A DNA stretch of 64,000 nucleotides from Ignavibacteria bacterium (lineage in GTDB: Bacteria; Bacteroidota; Ignavibacteria; Ignavibacteriales; SURF-24): assembly GCA_025612375.1 (NCBI GenBank), contig JAAXKN010000015.1:1-64000 (forward strand). The letters are read 5' to 3'. Shown piece after piece: positions 60,100-64,000 of this stretch; the first letter of the stretch is position 1, and every line of letters starts with the position of its first letter. The notes below the pieces were generated by a model, which made no database searches, was not told where the DNA came from, and saw nothing but the letters and a program-made list of their open reading frames with translations. The translations under genes and the position numbers were made by a program.

Positions 60100-62247
60100 C
60101 TATTTAATGAGGAGGAGTTTCTTTGAACTTCTGAACTCTCCGGCCTGAATGGAATATATATACATGCCGCTGGGGAGGTTTGAGGCGTTGAACTGAACCG
60201 TATGCATTCCGGGAGACCTGAATTCATTTGCAAGTGCTGCAACTTCTTTGCCGAGCATGTCATGAACGGTTAGTTTTACAAATCTTCCTTCGGGAATTGT
60301 AAAAGAAATCTTTGTCGACGGGTTAAACGGATTTGGGTAATTCTGGCTAAGTGAAAACATTTCTGGGTGCGAAACCTTATCTGTCTTAACTTCTGCTAAT
60401 ATACCTTCTCCTTTTAAGACCGAAACCCCTTTATCTGTAGCTATCCATTTATTGCCATCTCTATCAACAGCTACTGATTTAACCAACTTAGCATCCAAAC
60501 CAGAATTAGAGCTGTCAAAAACGACCCATGTCTTTCCGTCAAACTTACCCAGGCCGTTATCCGTTCCAAGCCAGAGGTTATTCTTCTGATCAAAGCATAT
60601 TGAATATATATAGTTAGAGCTTAAACCCGAATTGGTTTTATTGTATACTGACCAGTTATTGCCGTCAAATTTGACTACTCCACTATTTTTAGTCCCAATC
60701 CATTTATTCCCTTGTTGATCTGAGGCAACTACAGTAACCAGATCCTGTGGAAGTCCTGAATTGGACTTATCATATACTGTCCACGTTGTGTCGTTATACT
60801 CAATCAGTTCCCCATATGTTGAGGTTCCAAGCCATTTATTCTCATTCTCATCAATTAAGATGGAATTAACTATGTACATTCCTGGGAAACCGGAATTTGA
60901 GGTACTATAAAATTTCCAGTCCTGGCCGTCAAATTTTAACAGGCCGGCAGTGTAATCTATTCCAAGCCATTTATTACCCTTGGAATCTACGGCAACTGAT
61001 GTTACGTAATTTCCAGGCAGCCCGAAATTTGTGCTGTTATACACTGTCCAGGTCGTATCATCAAATCTGAAGAGGCCAAGGTCTGATCCGATCCATTTAT
61101 ACCCCTGAAGGTCTATTGCGATTGAAGTGATTTGTGCATTGGAGACTCCGGTTAAAGTAGGGCGATAGACGGTCCATTCAGTTCCGTCATATTTTGTTAA
61201 TACAGAATTATCTGCCATCCATTTATTATTGTGGCTGTCTATGGCAATCTGGTTGGTCCCGGTATACAGAAGACCTGAGTTGGAAGTCCTGTACACCGTC
61301 CATTTCTGGTCATCGAACCTGGAAATCCTGTAAGTTGTTCCCACCCACTTATTCCCCTTATCATCAATTACCACAGATAAAACCTGATTTTCCGGCAGTT
61401 CGGAATTGGAGTTATTGAATACTGTCCAGTTTTTGCCGTCAAATTTTGCAAGGCCTGCATTTGTGGCGATCCACTTATTTCCCAGGGAATCCACTGCAAT
61501 TGACCGGATCCCGTTATCCGGTAATCTCGAGTTAGAAGGGTCATATATTGTCCATGTACTATCGTCAAATTTGACAAGTCCGGCATAGCAAGACATCCAC
61601 TTATTTCCCTCTTTGTCAATTGCAAGAGTAAGAAAATTATAGTCTGGTAATCCGGAATTGGAACGGTTATATACAGTCCATGTGGTATCATTGTATTTTA
61701 ACAACCCGCCTCCGTTGCAAGCAAACCATTTGTTCCCCTTTTTATCAACTACAACAGAAATGACATATCCGACTGGAGTAATAGAACCGTTTATTTTATA
61801 GACAGTCCAGTTTTTCCCATCGAATTTAGCAGCTCTCAGGCCGTTTGCAATCCACAGATTGTCATGCTGATCCAAGGCAATCGACAAGACGTAGTTTTCC
61901 GGCAAATCCGAATTTGAAGTATTATATACGGTCCATGTAGTGTCGTTGTATTTTACGAGTCCTAAATCCGTGCCGATCCATTTATTCCCTTGGCGATCTA
62001 TTGTAATTGCATTAACGTGATGTCCTGGTAAGCCGGAATTCTCAGCGCTGTAGATATCTTTTTCACCAGTCAACATATTCAATTTGGTTAGATAGTTTCC
62101 GGTTCCGATCCACAGGAATTGCCCATCAACTGCCTGGCAACTTACAACACTTTGAGGCTTGTAGTTAATCCACTCATCTGACTGGCTATAAACAAAAGAT
62201 GAAAAGAAAAGAAAAATGGAGAGAATTTTTAGAAGTTTCATCAGCAA
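60100..62247 (-). CDS. Secreted 14-blade Reg_prop beta-propeller protein with T9SS sorting domain
   Basis: The signal peptide is LLKILSIFLFFSSFVYSQ. Residues of about 20-620 are 14 tandem repeats of about 42 residues with the core GNKWIGTDLGLVKYNDTTWT, then a VYNxSNSGLPxN loop. Fourteen blades would make two seven-blade propellers, the layout of the sensor part of hybrid two-component systems. Here there is no kinase: the protein ends in a T9SS type A domain (NYPNPFNPSTKISFTIP to KKLLLIK). The inferred role is an exported ligand-binding or adhesive surface protein. The related seven-blade lipoprotein lies at 27860. The DNA repeats here are protein-level repeats. Confidence 0.9.
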   Translation of the reverse strand: MLMKLLKILSIFLFFSSFVYSQSDEWINYKPQSVVSCQAVDGQFLWIGTGNYLTKLNMLTGEKDIYSAENSGLPGHHVNAITIDRQGNKWIGTDLGLVKYNDTTWTVYNTSNSDLPENYVLSIALDQHDNLWIANGLRAAKFDGKNWTVYKINGSITPVGYVISVVVDKKGNKWFACNGGGLLKYNDTTWTVYNRSNSGLPDYNFLTLAIDKEGNKWMSCYAGLVKFDDSTWTIYDPSNSRLPDNGIRSIAVDSLGNKWIATNAGLAKFDGKNWTVFNNSNSELPENQVLSVVIDDKGNKWVGTTYRISRFDDQKWTVYRTSNSGLLYTGTNQIAIDSHNNKWMADNSVLTKYDGTEWTVYRPTLTGVSNAQITSIAIDLQGYKWIGSDLGLFRFDDTTWTVYNSTNFGLPGNYVTSVAVDSKGNKWLGIDYTAGLLKFDGQDWKFYSTSNSGFPGMYIVNSILIDENENKWLGTSTYGELIEYNDTTWTVYDKSNSGLPQDLVTVVASDQQGNKWIGTKNSGVVKFDGNNWSVYNKTNSGLSSNYIYSICFDQKNNLWLGTDNGLGKFDGKTWVVFDSSNSGLDAKLVKSVAVDRDGNKWIATDKGVSVLKGEGILAEVKTDKVSHPEMFSLSQNYPNPFNPSTKISFTIPEGRFVKLTVHDMLGKEVAALANEFRSPGMHTVQFNASNLPSGMYIYSIQAGEFRSSKKLLLIK

Positions 62248-62728
62248 CCTTATTTATTACTAAAACTGTAGAACTCTAAGTGAAAGCATGAAAGGCCATG
62301 GCTTTTTCTGCGTTTCAAGTTTAGAAAATTTGAAAGAAAAATACAAATCAGTTTTGAGTCAGTAATTTTTAAGTTATAGTTAATTGTCTCAAAAAAATTA
62401 ATCTCTCAATATATAATATGGTGACGGAGGGCGATTTCGGAAAATTTTCCTGAAAAATAAAAAAGTGAAATATTTTCATTTGGGCCACACAGAATGGCGG
62501 TTCATAAGAAGAGCGAGGGAAGTGCAAAGGAAGTGCAAAGATGCAAAAAGCCCAAAACCGTTTTCAAGTCCGTCTTTGAGCTTTTATGAGAAGGGGGAGA
62601 TGATGAGTAGGGCTTCAAAATATTTAGAAATTATGCTGTTTTAAACATTTCCGTTTAGCCGACGTACTGAAAATTTCCTGCTGCTTTTAAGTCATCATCT
62701 TAGATAATCACCCATGAAGTCCATATCA
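62248..62728. other. Non-coding gap between the 14-blade propeller gene and the HEPN-like gene
   Basis: About 480 bases. The left part is the AT-rich leader of the propeller gene. In the middle is an 11-base tandem pair (GGAAGTGCAAA twice, 62518-62539) followed by a block similar to 60004-60038 (see findings). No open frame looks coding and no strong terminator was seen for the HEPN-like gene. Confidence 0.5.
62518..62539. repeat. Tandem duplicate of GGAAGTGCAAA
   Basis: Two exact 11-base copies lie head to tail, followed by a partial third (GATGCAAA). Non-coding. Confidence 0.6.
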
Positions 62729-63502
62729 TTAATTACTAAGAATATTATTGTCTTCAATATATTTTATTCCCTTAGGGGAAATATAAATATCTTTGGTTGA
62801 ATTATTGTATTCTAAAAGTTTTTCTTTATGCAGAGGAATTAAAACATCTCTTCTGTAATTTGACGGTTTTACAATTTCAAGCCATTCTATTAATTCCGAT
62901 TCCTGTAAATGCCGATTTGCTGAATGAAGAAGAACGAGAGTTTTGTCTTTGAATGTTAACCCATTTTTTAGAATTCTCCGTTTCCCATCTACCTCCCAAA
63001 CAATTGGGCTTTTTCTCTCAACAAGTGAATCAACAATTTCAGAGGCGGTTACCATATCTGCATTATGAAATACCCTAACAAGTTCAGACATTAGCCACTT
63101 ACTCATATATAGCACCGCGACTGCATCCATATGATTGGGGTTTACATCTCCACTTACATGCCCAACTCCACGATTATTACGTATTTCATAAAGAGCGATA
63201 ATCATTCTAGGAATTTGAATTCTCAATGAACGGGTTATGTTGGGAGTGTTTTCTAAAGCTCTGCATGCATCAACCATATTATTTGGTTTGCTGGGTGCAG
63301 GAGGATATGTGCCGCCAATATAACCTTTAATTATAGTGTATATGATTTCGCATAATTTCCCGCCATTTAGTTCTGAAGGTTCCCATCTTTGCTCAATAAA
63401 GTTCTTCTGTATTTCATTATAACTTTCAATGAGAGGAATTCGCAATCCGTCTGGAATCGTCGCAAACACTGCAAACTGATTCATTTGTTGACCTGTACTC
63501 AT
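62729..63502 (-). CDS. HEPN-like protein with C-terminal winged helix
   Basis: Not matched to a named family with certainty. Residues of about 1-150 are helical and contain ALYEIRNNRGVGHVSGDVNPNH: Arg108-Asn109 and His115 fit the Rx4-6H motif of HEPN RNases. Residues of about 160-255 look like a winged helix (ESELIEWLEIVKPSNYRRDV, LIPLHKEKLLEY, KDIYISPKGIKYIEDN). HEPN domains are frequent in toxin and anti-phage systems, where they cleave RNA. The start overlaps the stop of the upstream gene by four bases (ATGA type), so the two are translated together. No signal peptide or membrane segment. A regulatory, non-enzymatic HEPN role is possible. Confidence 0.65.
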   Translation of the reverse strand: MSTGQQMNQFAVFATIPDGLRIPLIESYNEIQKNFIEQRWEPSELNGGKLCEIIYTIIKGYIGGTYPPAPSKPNNMVDACRALENTPNITRSLRIQIPRMIIALYEIRNNRGVGHVSGDVNPNHMDAVAVLYMSKWLMSELVRVFHNADMVTASEIVDSLVERKSPIVWEVDGKRRILKNGLTFKDKTLVLLHSANRHLQESELIEWLEIVKPSNYRRDVLIPLHKEKLLEYNNSTKDIYISPKGIKYIEDNNILSN

Positions 63503-64000
63503 AATTCATTTTTACCTTTTGCTGGTAAGTCATGCTCAACATAATCCTCCCCAAGATTAGTTAAAACAATACTTTTTAATGATGAAGTATCCACCCATCC
63601 CTTTTGACTTGATAACACAGTTAATGTTGTAGTAAGATTTGCCGGTGTCCTCCATCCAGCATCTTTAAAACACGTAAAGACATAATTTGCGTCAATATTT
63701 TCGATGTTGAGATTCATTTTTAAATAATATACAGCAACCAAACATTTTTCTTGGTCGGATTTGGGATCTTTTTCTTTAACAAACTCCTTAAAGGATTTTA
63801 CTCCATCTGGTCTAAGACTTATCTCTTTGACGATTGAAAAGGTAGTTTTTCTTGCGCTCTTTGATTTCCCGTTAGAGCTTTTGGCTATTTTTGTTTTTTC
63901 TTGTGCTGCGGCTATGGGCTGATCAATGATAGTAACTGGTAATTGTTGTATCTGAGGTGATTTTAAATATTTTGAATTAACCCATGTTAAAATCCTATTT
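63499..64000 (-). CDS. 3' part of a gene running off the right edge; partner of the HEPN-like gene
   Basis: The minus-strand frame is open from the stop at 63499 to the window edge; the start lies outside. The visible 167 residues begin with a low-complexity Lys/Ser/Ala stretch (AAAQEKTKIAKSSNGKSKSA). A conserved-looking domain follows: SLRPDGVKSFKEFVKEKDP, CLVAVYYLKMNLNIENIDANYVFTCFKDAGWRTPANL, TLTVLSSQKGWVDTSS and the end GEDYVEHDLP. The pattern recalls a C-terminal domain seen in unnamed proteins of many bacteria, but no function is known to me. A TTG at 63741 would give only 80 residues and is not the real start. Confidence 0.7.
   Translation of the reverse strand, partial: NRILTWVNSKYLKSPQIQQLPVTIIDQPIAAAQEKTKIAKSSNGKSKSARKTTFSIVKEISLRPDGVKSFKEFVKEKDPKSDQEKCLVAVYYLKMNLNIENIDANYVFTCFKDAGWRTPANLTTTLTVLSSQKGWVDTSSLKSIVLTNLGEDYVEHDLPAKGKNEL

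Noticed and set aside
60100..62247. Regular DNA repetition that could suggest a CRISPR array
   Set aside because: The repeats are degenerate, about 126 bases apart, in one open frame and encode propeller blades.

Overview
The window looks like a chromosomal segment from a member of the Ignavibacteria or a close relative in the Bacteroidota/Chlorobiota group. This is inferred from the gene mix. Three large exported proteins end in a type IX secretion (T9SS) type A sorting domain (YPNPFNPST-like start, short basic end). There is a TonB-dependent receptor/DUF4249 pair, the short Bacteroidota-type AMP nucleosidase, and a complete flagellar export operon. Flagella combined with T9SS cargo is typical of Ignavibacteria and unusual for classical Bacteroidetes. 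No rRNA, tRNA or CRISPR array was seen. GC content is moderate, and several small genes carry strong AGGAGG-type ribosome binding sites.

Layout. 1-3.0 kb: a papain-family T9SS cargo protein and a broken XRE regulator. 3.1-6.2 kb: a membrane protein, dxr (isoprenoid MEP pathway) and rseP (site-2 protease). 6.4-7.9 kb: a stress-type cluster (Lmo0937 family, a duplicated-module secreted protein, CsbD). 8.1-13.05 kb: a T9SS cargo protein with Fn3 domains and phosphoenolpyruvate carboxylase. 13.07-13.36 kb: two inverted copies of a structured repeat. 13.4-26.3 kb: a DUF4382 lipoprotein, a PBP4-type DD-peptidase, a membrane pyrophosphatase, an unknown gene, an AGCS symporter, a Mut7-C protein, a PBP1A-like enzyme, zwf and YtxH. 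26.4-32.6 kb: a GH18-like protein and a probable operon of TonB-dependent receptor, DUF4249 lipoprotein and PEGA/propeller lipoprotein. 33-34.9 kb: an RhlB-like DEAD-box helicase.

34.9-40.3 kb, minus strand: a compact run of AMP nucleosidase, homocysteine methyltransferase, free-standing MetH activation domain, corrinoid-activating ferredoxin/ASKHA protein and a UroD-fold methyltransferase. Together these look like a corrinoid methyl-transfer and reactivation module whose corrinoid protein lies elsewhere. 40.5-47.1 kb, plus strand: SpoIID-like, BatA/vWA, hflX and a HAL-family lyase. 47.2-47.8 kb: a Phd/YefM-YoeB toxin-antitoxin pair with a strong palindromic operator candidate. 48.1-49.5 kb: a vanadium-haloperoxidase/PAP2-like lipoprotein.

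49.5-58.9 kb, minus strand: a tightly packed fliL-M-N-O-P-Q-R-flhB-A-F-G operon encoding C-ring parts, the type III export gate and the FlhF/FlhG placement system. 59.2-62.2 kb: a gluzincin-like lipoprotein and a 14-blade Reg_prop propeller protein with a T9SS tail. 62.7 kb to the right edge: a HEPN-like/winged-helix gene overlapped by the 3' end of a gene that continues past the window. This last pair and the inverted structured repeat are the best candidates for something not yet described.
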